Positions 42,763-52,118 of a DNA stretch of 64,000 nucleotides are shown here, piece after piece; position 1 is the first letter of the stretch, and each line of letters opens with the position of its first letter. This DNA comes from Microlunatus parietis. Its GTDB lineage: Bacteria; Actinomycetota; Actinomycetes; Propionibacteriales; Propionibacteriaceae. The notes below the pieces were generated by a model, which did no database searches, was not told the origin of the DNA, and was given only the letters and a program-made list of their open reading frames with translations. The stretch is taken from NCBI RefSeq assembly GCF_013407955.1, contig NZ_JACCBU010000001.1, positions 4,898,001 to 4,962,000 on the forward strand, in the 5' to 3' direction. The position numbers and the translations under genes were made by a program.

Positions 42763-44802
42763 TCAGCCGGTCAGCTCGGCCGGCAGCGGCTCGGCATGGA
42801 CGACGGCGAGCGAGGTGACGGCGCGGGTCAGGCAGACGTAGAGCCGGCGCAGGCCGGTCACCCGGTCCGGTTCGGCGGCGACGATCCCGGCCGGCTCGAA
42901 GACCACCACATGGTCGAACTCCAGACCCTTGGCGACCGTCGCCGGGACCAGGTCCACCCGGGTCTCGAAGGCGGGCGGGACGTCGCCGAGTAGGTCGTAG
43001 CGGATGCCGGCCTGCTCCAGCAGCTCGCGCAGGCGGGGGATCGTGGCGTCCGGGACGATCACGCCGACGGTGCCCTCGCGGCCGGCCGCGGCGACCACCG
43101 ACTTGATCACCGTGCCGTCCGGATCGTCGGTCTGCAACAGTTCCAGGTCGCCGCGGCTGCGGCGCACCGAGCGGGGCGGGGTGAGGGCGGGCGCGATCTT
43201 CGGCAACAGCCGGGCCGCGAACTCGATCACCGAGCCGGGCACCCGGAATCCCTCCACCAGTTCGGAGATCTCGGCCTCCGGGTGGCCCAGGTGGGTCAAC
43301 GACTCCTGCCAGGACCGGGTCGCCCACGGCGTGGTGGCCTGAGCAAGATCACCGAGTACGGTCACCGAGCCGGTGGTGGCCCGGCGGCCGATCGCCCGCA
43401 ACTGCATCGCGGACAGGTCCTGCGCCTCGTCGATGATCACGTGGCCGAGGCTCGGGGTCCGGTTCAGCTGGTCGGCGGCCTCGTCGATCAGGGCCAGGTC
43501 GGCCAGCGTCCACTTCGCGCTCTTCGGGGTCCGGGCCGGCTTCGCCATCAAGATCAACTGCTGTTCGCCCGCATCCAGCAGGCCGTCCGCGGCGCCGGCC
43601 AGGAACTCGGCGTCGGTCAGCAGGCGCAAGATCAACTTCGCCGGGTCGACGGCCGGCCAGAGGGCGTCCGCGTACGCCTTCACCGGTTTGCTGCGGGCCA
43701 CCGCGTTCTGCACCCGGTCGTCCGGCGAGTCGCCGGCCGCCTCCATCCGGATCAGGACCTGGTGCGCCAGCCGCTGCGGCAGCATGGCCCGCCCGGCCGA
43801 GTAGCGCACGCCGCGCCGGCGCAGCTCGTCGACCATCTCGTCGGCCAGATAGGCCGCGACCCGCCACTGGTGCGCGCCGCGCGGCACCACCAGCGGACCG
43901 GTCGCCGCGACCAGATGCCCCCAGACGGCGCGCTTGATCACCTCCGCCATCCGGGCGTCGCCCTTGATCAACGCAGCTGGCACCGGGTCGGTGCCGGTGA
44001 TCACGAACCCGGTCGCCTGGCTGACCAGCGACGCCACGGTGGCCTGCGTCGCGTCGATCTCACCGAGCGCCGGCAGCACGTCGCCGATGTAGGACAGGAA
44101 GTTGTCGTTCGGCCCGATCACCTGCACGCCGGAACGGGACAGCTGGTCGCGGTGCGCGTAGAGCAGGTAGGCCGCGCGGTGCAGCCCGACCGCGGTCTTC
44201 CCGGTGCCCGGCGCTCCCTGGATGCAGAGGGAGTGGGACAGGTCGGCCCGGACGATCACGTCTTGGTCGGGCTGGATGGTGGCGACGATGTCGCGCATCG
44301 GGCCGGTGCGCGGCCGTTCGATCTCGGCCTCGAGGATCTCGGAGTGCCGCGCCGTCTGCTGCTCGGCCAACTCCTCGTCCTCGAACGCGGTCAGTTCGCC
44401 GGACTGGAAGCCGAACCGCCGACGCAGCCGTACCCGCATCGGATCGCCGGGCTTGGCTCGGTAGAACGGCAGCGACATCGGGGCCCGCCAGTCGATCACC
44501 AGCGGGTCGCCGCCGGACTCGCCGGTGACGTGCCGCCGGCCGACGTAGAGCCGCTCGTCGTGATCGGCGCCGAGCCGCGCGTCGTAGTCCAGCCGGCCGA
44601 AGAACAACGGGACCGTCGGGTCGTCCTCGAGGGACTTCATCCGCCGGTGCAGGACCTGCTTCAGGTGCTCGGTCGACACGCGATCCGCGCCGGCGCCGTG
44701 GCCCTCGAGCGACGCCGCATGATCACGCATCCGGCGCAGCGCCGCGCGGGATTCGCCGAGATGTCGTCGTTCCTGCTCCAGCGCCTCATGGGATTCGGGC
44801 AT
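42763..44802 (-). CDS. HelD-type UvrD/Rep-like ATPase (RNA polymerase recycling factor)
   Basis: Protein of 679 residues. The N-terminal coiled coil (EALEQERRHLGESRAALRRMRD) is the arm that enters the RNA polymerase secondary channel. The helicase core has Walker A QGAPGTGKTA, Walker B HVIIDEAQDLS, and late motifs VEGFRVPGSV and VTGLRRLYVCLTRA. Class II HelD proteins remove stalled RNA polymerase from DNA with ATP, and some confer rifamycin tolerance. No rifamycin-associated element was found upstream. It is convergent with the DUF4143 gene, three bases apart. Confidence 0.9.
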   Translation of the reverse strand: MPESHEALEQERRHLGESRAALRRMRDHAASLEGHGAGADRVSTEHLKQVLHRRMKSLEDDPTVPLFFGRLDYDARLGADHDERLYVGRRHVTGESGGDPLVIDWRAPMSLPFYRAKPGDPMRVRLRRRFGFQSGELTAFEDEELAEQQTARHSEILEAEIERPRTGPMRDIVATIQPDQDVIVRADLSHSLCIQGAPGTGKTAVGLHRAAYLLYAHRDQLSRSGVQVIGPNDNFLSYIGDVLPALGEIDATQATVASLVSQATGFVITGTDPVPAALIKGDARMAEVIKRAVWGHLVAATGPLVVPRGAHQWRVAAYLADEMVDELRRRGVRYSAGRAMLPQRLAHQVLIRMEAAGDSPDDRVQNAVARSKPVKAYADALWPAVDPAKLILRLLTDAEFLAGAADGLLDAGEQQLILMAKPARTPKSAKWTLADLALIDEAADQLNRTPSLGHVIIDEAQDLSAMQLRAIGRRATTGSVTVLGDLAQATTPWATRSWQESLTHLGHPEAEISELVEGFRVPGSVIEFAARLLPKIAPALTPPRSVRRSRGDLELLQTDDPDGTVIKSVVAAAGREGTVGVIVPDATIPRLRELLEQAGIRYDLLGDVPPAFETRVDLVPATVAKGLEFDHVVVFEPAGIVAAEPDRVTGLRRLYVCLTRAVTSLAVVHAEPLPAELTG

Positions 44803-44923
44803 GCAGAAATCTCCGATGCTTCTCGTGGGGGGAGGGCCACTGTACTCGCGCGGCGCCTCGGCGGCCTAACCAATAAGACCCCGGCCGTCCAGACGACGCG
44901 CGGGGCCATGGCAGGATGTGGCC

Positions 44924-45526
44924 ATGCGGCGGCTCACCGACACGGATGCTGCGATCGCGTACGGCACGAATCTGTTGCGCGGGGAGCGGGTCTATCTGCG
45001 GGAAGTACGGGAAGCGGACTTCGAGGCGCTGGCCCGCTGGTGGAACGACCCGGCGACCACGGTGCTGCAACAGGCCACCGCCCGGCCGGTGCCCGAGGCG
45101 TCGGTCACCGAACGGTTCCGGCAGTGGACGGCGAACAACACGCCGAACGATCCCAGCTTCGCGGTGGCTCGGATCGACGACGACGCGTTGATCGGGCAGG
45201 CCGGCCTGATCCCCGCGCCGCACGGCCGCACCGCGGAGTTCGTGATCATCATCGGCCCGGAGCACACCGGCAACGGCTACGGCACCGAGACCTGCCGGCT
45301 GATGCTGCGGTTCGGGTTCGCCGAGTTGGGGCTGCACCGGATCGAGCTCAGGGTCTGGGGCTACAACACCCGCGCCATCGCCGCGTACCAGCGGGCCGGT
45401 TTCGTCGAGGAGGGCCGCCGGCGCGACGTGGTCTTCCACAACGGGCAGTACGGCGACGAGGTGATCATGGGCATCCTGGAGACGGAATGGTGGATCCGCG
45501 CCGAAGAAGCTGCGACACAAGACTGA
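44924..45526 (+). CDS. GNAT acetyltransferase
   Basis: Protein of 200 residues. It has GERVYLREVREADFEALARWW at the N-terminus, the acetyl-CoA loop EHTGNGYGTETCRLML and a terminal NTRAIAAYQRAGFVEEG. This is the RimJ/RimL-type or aminoglycoside-acetyltransferase-like group; the substrate is not known. ATG at 44924 with AGGAT upstream is preferred to GTG at 44918. It reads with the NUDIX gene, which starts ten bases after its stop. Confidence 0.85.
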   Translation: MRRLTDTDAAIAYGTNLLRGERVYLREVREADFEALARWWNDPATTVLQQATARPVPEASVTERFRQWTANNTPNDPSFAVARIDDDALIGQAGLIPAPHGRTAEFVIIIGPEHTGNGYGTETCRLMLRFGFAELGLHRIELRVWGYNTRAIAAYQRAGFVEEGRRRDVVFHNGQYGDEVIMGILETEWWIRAEEAATQD

Positions 45527-45536
45527 TCGGAGGCCG

Positions 45537-46097
45537 ATGGGCGACAACGGCGACGAGCCACGGTTCGAGGCCGTGGATCCGCAGCGGCGGCCGCAGAAGC
45601 AGCGGCAGGCGGTCCGGGTGATCATGATCGATGATCATGATCGAGTGCTGCTCTTCCAGGACACGGACCCCGGCTGTCCCGGAGTCAGCTGGTGGGTCAC
45701 TCCGGGCGGCGGCATCGACCCGGGCGAGACCGAGACCGACGCCGCCGTACGCGAGCTGGCCGAGGAGACCGGCTATCGGTCCCGGGCCGCGGACCTGATC
45801 GGGCCGCTCGCGGTGCGCCGGGCCGTGCACGGCTACTCGGACCAGATCCTGGTCCAGGACGAGACGTTCTACGCGATCAAGGTCCGGCCGTTCGAGATCG
45901 ACATCTCCGGCCACACCGAGGACGAACAACTCACCATCGCCGGCCACCGCTGGTGGCCCGCCGCCGATCTGACCGAACCCGACGGCTGGCTCTGGCCGGC
46001 CGAACTGGCCGAACTCGTCGCCCTCGCGAACAGCCCGAACGGCGCGCCGCGAGACCTCGGCGTTCAGGAGGAGTCGACGGTCCCGATCGGTTCCTGA
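45537..46097 (+). CDS. NUDIX hydrolase
   Basis: Pyrophosphohydrolase of 186 residues. The complete Nudix box reads GGGIDPGETETDAAVRELAEETGY, holding the Mg-binding glutamates. It is preceded by VRVIMIDDHDRVLLF, a typical first strand. Substrates may be modified nucleotides or nucleotide sugars. GATCGGAGG lies before the ATG at 45537. Its 3' end overlaps the convergent MFS gene by 34 bp. Confidence 0.9.
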   Translation: MGDNGDEPRFEAVDPQRRPQKQRQAVRVIMIDDHDRVLLFQDTDPGCPGVSWWVTPGGGIDPGETETDAAVRELAEETGYRSRAADLIGPLAVRRAVHGYSDQILVQDETFYAIKVRPFEIDISGHTEDEQLTIAGHRWWPAADLTEPDGWLWPAELAELVALANSPNGAPRDLGVQEESTVPIGS

Positions 46098-47527
46098 GCC
46101 GGTTCGGCGCGCAGCACGTTGCCGCGGATCGCGACGACACAGAGCAGCGCGCCGATCAGCAGCAGCCCGGCGCTGACGATCATGGCCCAGCGGAAGCCGG
46201 CGGCGAAGACGGCCGGGTCGTTCAGCGCGTTGCCGGTCAGCCCCACGGCCGGCGGTACGGCAGCGACGGCGAGCAGCCCGGCCGCCCGGGCGACCGCGTT
46301 GTTCACGCCGCTGGCCACGCCGGCGTGCCGGACCTCAGCCGTGGCCAACACGGTCGCGGTCAGCGGCGCGACGGTGGCGGTCAGCCCGATGCCGAACAGC
46401 GTGACCGGCAGCAGGACGTCCACGACATAGTCGGCGTCGGGCCCGATCCGGCCCAGCAGCAGCATCCCGGCGGCGCCGATGGTGATCCCGATCGCCATCA
46501 TCCAGCGCGGCCCGATCCGCTGGGCCAGCGCACCGGCCCGGGCTGACAGCAGCAGCATCAGCACGGTCACCGGGAGCAGCGCGGCGCCCGCGGCGATCGG
46601 GGTGAAGCCCGCGACCTGCTGCAGGTGCACCACCAGCAGGAAGGTGAGCAGCGACAGGCCTCCGTACACGACGAGGGTGACCAGGTTGATCGCGGTGAAC
46701 TGCGCCGAGCCGAACACGTCCAGCGGCAGCATCGGCGTCGGCCCGCGACCCCGGGTCCGGCTCCGCTCGACCAGCACGAACCAGAGCGCCGTGCCGACGC
46801 CGACCACGGCCGCGGTGATGATCAACGGGTCGACCCGGCCGGCCGGCAGTTCCGTCAGCGCGTACGTGATGCCGGTCAGGGACACCGCCGCCAGCACCGC
46901 GCCGAGCACGTCGAACCGCCGCTCGGTCCGGTCCCCAGCGCTCTCCGGCACGTGCCGTACGGCCACGGCGACGGTCACCGCCGCCAGCGGCAGGTTGATC
47001 AGGAACACCGACCGCCAGCCCGCCACGTCGACCAGCCAGCCGCCCAGGAACGGCCCGATCGCCCCCGCGACGCCGCCGAGCCCGGCCCAGGCGCCGACCG
47101 CCCGCGGCCGGTCGTACGGCACGAACGAGGCCTGGATGATCGCCAGCGACCCCGGCGTGAGCAGCGCCCCGCCGATGCCCTGCAAAGCCCGCGCCGCGAT
47201 CAGCACCTCCACTGTCGGCGCCGCCGCGCAGAGCGCCGAGGCCAGCGCGAACCAGATCACCCCGATCACGAAGACCCGCCGCCGGCCGAACCGGTCGCCG
47301 AGCGCGCCGCCGAGCAGGATCAGCCCGGCCAACGTCAGCGTGTACGCGTTCACCGTCCACTGCAGCCCGGACATCTCGGCACCGAGATCCTCGGCCAGCG
47401 TGGGCAGCGCGATGTTGACGACCGTGCTGTCCAGCATCGCCACGCTGGACCCGAGCACCGTCGCCAGCATCACCCAGCGCCCGCTTCCCGACGACAGCCG
47501 CAACTGCTCCGCCGGCCCCGCAGTCAT
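46064..47527 (-). CDS. MFS transporter, DHA2 (EmrB/QacA) family
   Basis: Transporter of 487 residues with about fourteen hydrophobic segments. TM1 carries VAMLDSTVVNIALPTLAEDLG, motif A reads GALGDRFGRRRVFV and motif C-like glycines follow in AIGPFLGGWLVD. It probably exports drugs or metabolites with proton exchange. ATG at 47527 has GGAGCGAGG upstream; the frame continues to 47554 but without support. No regulator is directly linked. Confidence 0.88.
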   Translation of the reverse strand: MTAGPAEQLRLSSGSGRWVMLATVLGSSVAMLDSTVVNIALPTLAEDLGAEMSGLQWTVNAYTLTLAGLILLGGALGDRFGRRRVFVIGVIWFALASALCAAAPTVEVLIAARALQGIGGALLTPGSLAIIQASFVPYDRPRAVGAWAGLGGVAGAIGPFLGGWLVDVAGWRSVFLINLPLAAVTVAVAVRHVPESAGDRTERRFDVLGAVLAAVSLTGITYALTELPAGRVDPLIITAAVVGVGTALWFVLVERSRTRGRGPTPMLPLDVFGSAQFTAINLVTLVVYGGLSLLTFLLVVHLQQVAGFTPIAAGAALLPVTVLMLLLSARAGALAQRIGPRWMMAIGITIGAAGMLLLGRIGPDADYVVDVLLPVTLFGIGLTATVAPLTATVLATAEVRHAGVASGVNNAVARAAGLLAVAAVPPAVGLTGNALNDPAVFAAGFRWAMIVSAGLLLIGALLCVVAIRGNVLRAEPAQEPIGTVDSS

Positions 47528-47584
47528 CCTCGCTCCACGAGCACAGCCAACCACGAGGTCACGACATTCATTCCTTGCCGCGGC

Positions 47585-48740
47585 TCAGGCCGAGGCCATG
47601 ATCCGCCGGTAGGCCCCGGGGGACCGTCCCGTGTGGCGTTTGAAGAGGACGCCCATGTACTCGGCGTGTTTGAAGTCGAGCCGTTCGGCGATCCGGGCCA
47701 GGGTCCAGTCGGTGGAGGTGAGGAATTCGGTGACCCGAGCCATCCGGACCCGGACGATCTCGGCGTGCACGGTGCGGCCGAGCAAACCGGTTGAAGCGGT
47801 AGTCGAGTGCGCGCCGGGAGAGCCCCACATGCTGCAGTACCGCACTCACCGTGACTGCCCGGTCCGAGTGATCACGGATGTAGCGCAGCGCCGCGGCGAC
47901 CAGCGGATCACTGATCGCGAACAGATCTGAGGACTGGCGGGTTGCGATCCGCAGCGGCGCGATCGGCCGCACTCCCGGCCGTTGCGGATGACCCGCCATC
48001 ATCTCGTCCAGGATCCCGGCGGCGATGAAGCCGGTCCGGACGGCATCCGGCTGGATGCTGGACAGCGGCGGCGACGTGAGATTGCAGTAGAGCTCGTCGT
48101 TGTCCACGCCGATCACCGCAACCTGGTCGGGCACCTGCAGGCCGGCGATCTTGCACGCCTCGAGCACCTCCTGGCCGGCGATGTCGTAACAGGCCAGCAC
48201 CCCGACCGGGTGCGGCAGCCGGCGGAGCCAGTCGGCCAGTCGATCACGATCCTGGGAACGCAGCCCGGACGACTCCATGGCGAACTCGTGCGGCTCCGAG
48301 CCACGTCCGCGGACGAGTTCGGCGAACGCCGCGGCGCGCGCCGTCGACCAGCCGTACTGAGCGTCGCCGCAGTAGGCGAACTGGCGCAATCCCCGCTCGG
48401 CGAAGTGGTCGACGGCGTGGCGGGCGATCGCTCGGTCGTCGGTCTCCACGCAGGGCAGTTCGGGGACCAGCCGCTTGGCGCTCAGGTCGACCGTCGGCAG
48501 GCCGAGCCGCCGGACGAAGCGTGCCGTCTCCTCGTTCTCGATCCGAGCGAGGACTCCGTGGCCGCGCCAGCCTTCGAGCCAGGAGAAGTCGGTCTCGTGC
48601 CGGCTGTGCTCGGCGAGATAGAGCGACCATCGTGGGCGTTCCACGACGAATCTGCGAATGCCGGACAGCAGGCCACGTGCGTAAGCGTTCGAGGTCTCGA
48701 TCAGGAGGGCGACGTGCCGCGTCGGCAGCGATACCGACAT
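47585..48740 (-). pseudogene. XylR-like AraC family regulator with a frameshift
   Basis: The N-terminal 310 residues form a LacI-like sugar-binding domain (HVALLIETSNAYARGLLSGI) joined to the first part of an AraC helix-turn-helix (VSAVLQHVGLSRRALDYRFNR). At 47784-47786 the frame breaks in a run of three A (TTT on the coding strand); removing one base restores LLGRTVHAEIVRVRMARV and the second recognition helix to a stop at 47585. As it stands the protein would lack the second half of its DNA-binding domain. Causes may be a true mutation, a sequencing error or programmed frameshifting. Divergent from the catabolic operon it should control. Confidence 0.8.
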
Positions 48741-48741
48741 G

Positions 48742-48759
48742 TAAGAAATCTAAGAGATG
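48742..48759. promoter_or_regulatory. Direct-repeat operator for the XylR-like regulator
   Basis: TAAGAAATC and TAAGAGATG lie head to tail, agreeing at 7 of 9 bases, directly upstream of the regulator's ATG at 48740. AraC/XylR-type activators bind such direct repeats. The location lets it control both the regulator and the operon starting at 48824. Confidence 0.5.
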
Positions 48760-48823
48760 TTGCTCGATCGCGCATGGAGCCTCGTGCAGCCGTGACCCAA
48801 GCTTGATCACCAAGGAGGGCCAC

Positions 48824-49930
48824 ATGACGCATCAGGTACGAGTCGCCATCGCCGGTCTCGGCTTCGGGGCGGAGTTCATCCCGATCTACCAGGCGCACCC
48901 CGATGCCGAACTGGTCGCGGTCTGCCAGCGCACCACCGAGTCCCTGACCAAGATCGCCGACGAGTTCGACATCCCGCGCCGGTACGACGACTTCGCCGAG
49001 TTGATCACGGACCCGGAGATCGACGCGGTCCACATCAACACCCCGATTCCTGATCATGCCGAGCATACGATCAGTGCCCTGCAGGCCGGCAAACACGTCG
49101 CCTGCACGGTGCCGATGGCCACCACGCTGGACGAATGCCGCGCCATCGTCGAGGCGGTCCGCAAGACCGGGCGGACCTACATGATGATGGAGACTGTCGT
49201 CTTCTCCCGGGAGTTCCTCCACGTCCGCGACCTGCTCGACGACGGCACCATCGGACGGATCCAGTTCCTCCGCGGTGCGCATCACCAGGAGATGGCCGGC
49301 TGGCCCGGCTACTGGACCGGCCTGCCGCCCATGCACTACGCGACGCACGCGGTCAGCCCGCTGCTCGCCCTGTCGGGGGCACAGGCCGAAAGCGTTGTCT
49401 GCCAGGGATCCGGCCGGATCAGTGCCGAACTGACCGCTCACTACGGCTCGCCCTTCGCGGTCGAGACGGCGTTGATCACGCTGCGCGACTCGCCGGTCGC
49501 GGCCGAGGTCTCGCGGTCCTTGTTCGAGACGGCGCGCGAATACGTGGAGAGCTTCACCGTGTTCGGCGACCGGGCCACGTTCGAGTGGGAGCAGACCCAG
49601 GGTTCCGGGCATGTGCTGCACGTCGGCGAGAAGCCGCGCCGGGTCGAGGTCCCGGACTTCTCGCACCGGCTGCCGGCCGAGATCGGCCGGTTCACCACCC
49701 ACGGTGTGTACGACGATCAGAACGAGCACCTGTCCTTCACCCAGGGCAGCGGGCACGGCGGCTCACATCCGCACCTGGCGCACGAGTTCATCCGCAGTAT
49801 CGTCGAGGGCCGGCCACCGCTGGTCGACGAGCTCACCGCGGCGAACTGGACCTCGGTCGGCATCTGCGCCCACCAGTCCGCGCTGGCCGGCGGAGCGCGG
49901 ATCGAGCTCCCGGTCCTGGGCGAACGATGA
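48824..49930 (+). CDS. Gfo/Idh/MocA family oxidoreductase
   Basis: Protein of 368 residues. The dinucleotide motif is AIAGLGFGAEFIPIY; the EKP motif is altered to TVPMATT, so the usual catalytic lysine is missing, and a later MHYATHAVSPLLAL may supply the active-site histidine. It is first of the operon running to 56659. AAGGAGG precedes the ATG at 48824, and its stop overlaps the isomerase ATG. Likely substrate: a sugar or cyclitol, exact identity unknown. Confidence 0.83.
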   Translation: MTHQVRVAIAGLGFGAEFIPIYQAHPDAELVAVCQRTTESLTKIADEFDIPRRYDDFAELITDPEIDAVHINTPIPDHAEHTISALQAGKHVACTVPMATTLDECRAIVEAVRKTGRTYMMMETVVFSREFLHVRDLLDDGTIGRIQFLRGAHHQEMAGWPGYWTGLPPMHYATHAVSPLLALSGAQAESVVCQGSGRISAELTAHYGSPFAVETALITLRDSPVAAEVSRSLFETAREYVESFTVFGDRATFEWEQTQGSGHVLHVGEKPRRVEVPDFSHRLPAEIGRFTTHGVYDDQNEHLSFTQGSGHGGSHPHLAHEFIRSIVEGRPPLVDELTAANWTSVGICAHQSALAGGARIELPVLGER

Positions 49931-50736
49931 TCATCGACGTCGCCGTGGCGACCATCTGCTTCGACGGTTTCGGTGACGAGGACTTCGCACCGACCTTCGC
50001 CCGGATCGGGGACCTCGGTGTCCGCAACGTCGAGTTCAACACCTGGTATCCGCGCAACCTCACCCCGACGGGACTGGACCGGATCGCTGCCCGTTGTGCC
50101 GATTCCGGCCTGACGCCGGTGACGCTGCAGGTTTCCCCGTTCGCGGCCGGCGACGGCTTCGGCGACCTGACCCGGGAGGTCACCCGCTGGCTCTGGCTGT
50201 TGGAGGCGGCCCGGCGGCTGGGCGTGACCATGATCAAGGCCACGGGCTCCCGGCGGGGCGAACGCGGCGGACTGAACGGCCTGATCGCCGTCCTGCAAGA
50301 GATCGCACCGCTCGCCGCCGACGCCGGGATCCGGATCGCGATCGAGAACCACTTCCGCAACGTCGTCGAGTTCCCCGAGGACTACCGGCAGATCTTCACC
50401 GCCCTGCCCGGGCCGGAGATCGGCGCCTGCCTGGACACCGGTCACTTCGCCGCCTCCGGCGTCGACATGATCACGTTCATCGACGACTTCCACGACCGGA
50501 TCATCCACATCGACCTCAAGGACGCCGCCGAGACCGGCACGGACCGGTTCGTCCGGTTCGGCGAGGGCATCGTGGACCTCAGCAGCGTCCTCGGCCATGC
50601 GCGGGCGCGCGGGTACGCCGGTCAACTGATCATCGAGTTGCCGCTGATCGACCGCTCGACGGTGATCGATGATCTTCGTGCCGGTCTGGAGGTGGCGAGG
50701 CCGTACCTCACCGCCGATTCCGCCGGCCCTTCGTAA
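49927..50736 (+). CDS. Sugar phosphate isomerase/epimerase (AP endonuclease 2-type TIM barrel)
   Basis: TIM-barrel protein of 269 residues. Metal ligands are expected from IAIENHFRN (Glu), CLDTGHFA (Asp, His), IHIDLKD (Asp) and IIELPL (Glu), the standard set of the xylose-isomerase-like fold. It probably isomerises, epimerises or dehydrates an oxidised sugar made by the preceding dehydrogenase. ATGA overlap with that gene at 49927-49930. Confidence 0.87.
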   Translation: MIIDVAVATICFDGFGDEDFAPTFARIGDLGVRNVEFNTWYPRNLTPTGLDRIAARCADSGLTPVTLQVSPFAAGDGFGDLTREVTRWLWLLEAARRLGVTMIKATGSRRGERGGLNGLIAVLQEIAPLAADAGIRIAIENHFRNVVEFPEDYRQIFTALPGPEIGACLDTGHFAASGVDMITFIDDFHDRIIHIDLKDAAETGTDRFVRFGEGIVDLSSVLGHARARGYAGQLIIELPLIDRSTVIDDLRAGLEVARPYLTADSAGPS

Positions 50737-50762
50737 CGCTTGAGTTTCAAAGGAGAAGCACC

Positions 50763-52085
50763 ATGTCCGACCATGATCGGATTCGACGCCGCCCAGGCCT
50801 CCGCCACGGGATCGCCGTCCTCACCCTGTTCGCCCTGGCTGCCTGCTCGGCACCGTCCGAACCCGGCGCCGACGGCGCCGAACTGTCCGCCGACGGTCCG
50901 CTGACGATCACCTGGTACGGCTCCGACGCCAGGAACAAGTCCGTCCAGGAGGTCGTCGACGCGTTCGGCGAGCAGCAGCCGGGCACCGAGATCACCACGC
51001 AGCCGACCGCCTTCGACACCTACTGGGACCGGCTGTCGGTGCAGGCGGCGAGCGACAACCTGCCCTGCGTCGTCGCCATGCAGTCCCGTTACGAGGCGAA
51101 GTTCGAGGACCGTGGCTCGCTGCTCGCGCTGGACACCCTGGTCGAGAACGGGACCATCGACGTCTCCGGCATCGACCCCAAGCTGTTGGACAGCCAACGG
51201 GCGGCCGACGGAAAGCTGTATGCGATCCCGTACGGCATCTGGTTCGAAGGTGCGGTGCTGAACGAGACCGCGATCGCCGACGCCGGCAGCCAGCCGCCGA
51301 ATGATCAAGGAACCTGGACCGACTACGTTGCCTGGGCAAAGGAACTACAGCCGAAACTGCCCGAGGGGACCTACGCGATCGCCGACCGCGGCGGCCAGAT
51401 CACCCAGTTCCAGGCGTTCGCGATCGGCAAGGGCCAGAACCTGTTCGGCGAGAAGGAGGTCGGCTTCACGCCCGACACGCTGCGCGAGTGGTTCACACTC
51501 TGGACCGAGGCCAGCGCCGCCGGCGTGGCGCCGCCGGCTCGGGTGACCGCCGAGGAGAACGGCGTTCCGGGCAACGCCAACCTGTTGGCCAAGGGCAAGC
51601 TCGTGGTGTCCAGCACCGGCGACAACAACGTCTCCGACAGCCAGGCCGGCCTCGGCGACAAGGGCAAGTTGATCTTGGCGCCGTCTCCGACCGGCGGCAA
51701 GCCCCAGGTGGTCGGGACCAACAGTTGGTCGATCTCCGCGAACTGCACCAACGTCAAGCAATCGGTGGCCTTCATCGACTACTTCATCAAGTCCGAGGAG
51801 GGCGCGATGACGTTGAAGGCACAGACCGGACTGCCGCCGGTGACTTCGGTCCGCAACGCTCAGGCGGCCAGCCCGGAGGTGGACCAGGCGATCAAGGACC
51901 GGATCGCGTTGTACGAAGAGGTGTCCAAGGCGGGCGCTCTGGTCGATGTCTGGCCCGACGCCACGCAGCAGTTGGTCACCCAGTTCACCCAGACCTACGA
52001 GAAGGTCTCGTTCGGTCAGCTGACCATCGACCAGGGCGTCGAGGAGTTCATCGCCCAGGCCAACACAGCCCTGTCCGGTTTCTGA
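50763..52085 (+). CDS. Sugar-binding lipoprotein of ABC importer
   Basis: Binding protein of 440 residues with a Sec lipoprotein signal ending in the lipobox LAAC near residue 28. The body (TITWYGSDARNKSVQEVVDAF, a GTNSWSISANCTN hinge region, TGLPPV near the end) matches family 1 carbohydrate-binding proteins for mono- or disaccharides. AAAGGAG lies before the ATG. It works with the two permeases directly downstream. Confidence 0.88.
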   Translation: MSDHDRIRRRPGLRHGIAVLTLFALAACSAPSEPGADGAELSADGPLTITWYGSDARNKSVQEVVDAFGEQQPGTEITTQPTAFDTYWDRLSVQAASDNLPCVVAMQSRYEAKFEDRGSLLALDTLVENGTIDVSGIDPKLLDSQRAADGKLYAIPYGIWFEGAVLNETAIADAGSQPPNDQGTWTDYVAWAKELQPKLPEGTYAIADRGGQITQFQAFAIGKGQNLFGEKEVGFTPDTLREWFTLWTEASAAGVAPPARVTAEENGVPGNANLLAKGKLVVSSTGDNNVSDSQAGLGDKGKLILAPSPTGGKPQVVGTNSWSISANCTNVKQSVAFIDYFIKSEEGAMTLKAQTGLPPVTSVRNAQAASPEVDQAIKDRIALYEEVSKAGALVDVWPDATQQLVTQFTQTYEKVSFGQLTIDQGVEEFIAQANTALSGF

Positions 52086-52118
52086 TCATGGTCCGGTGCG
52101 CACGATGAGGTGTCCGCG

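Noticed and set aside
44803..44923. Rifamycin-associated element before the HelD gene
   Set aside because: I looked for the long inverted repeat known upstream of some rifamycin-responsive genes and did not find one.
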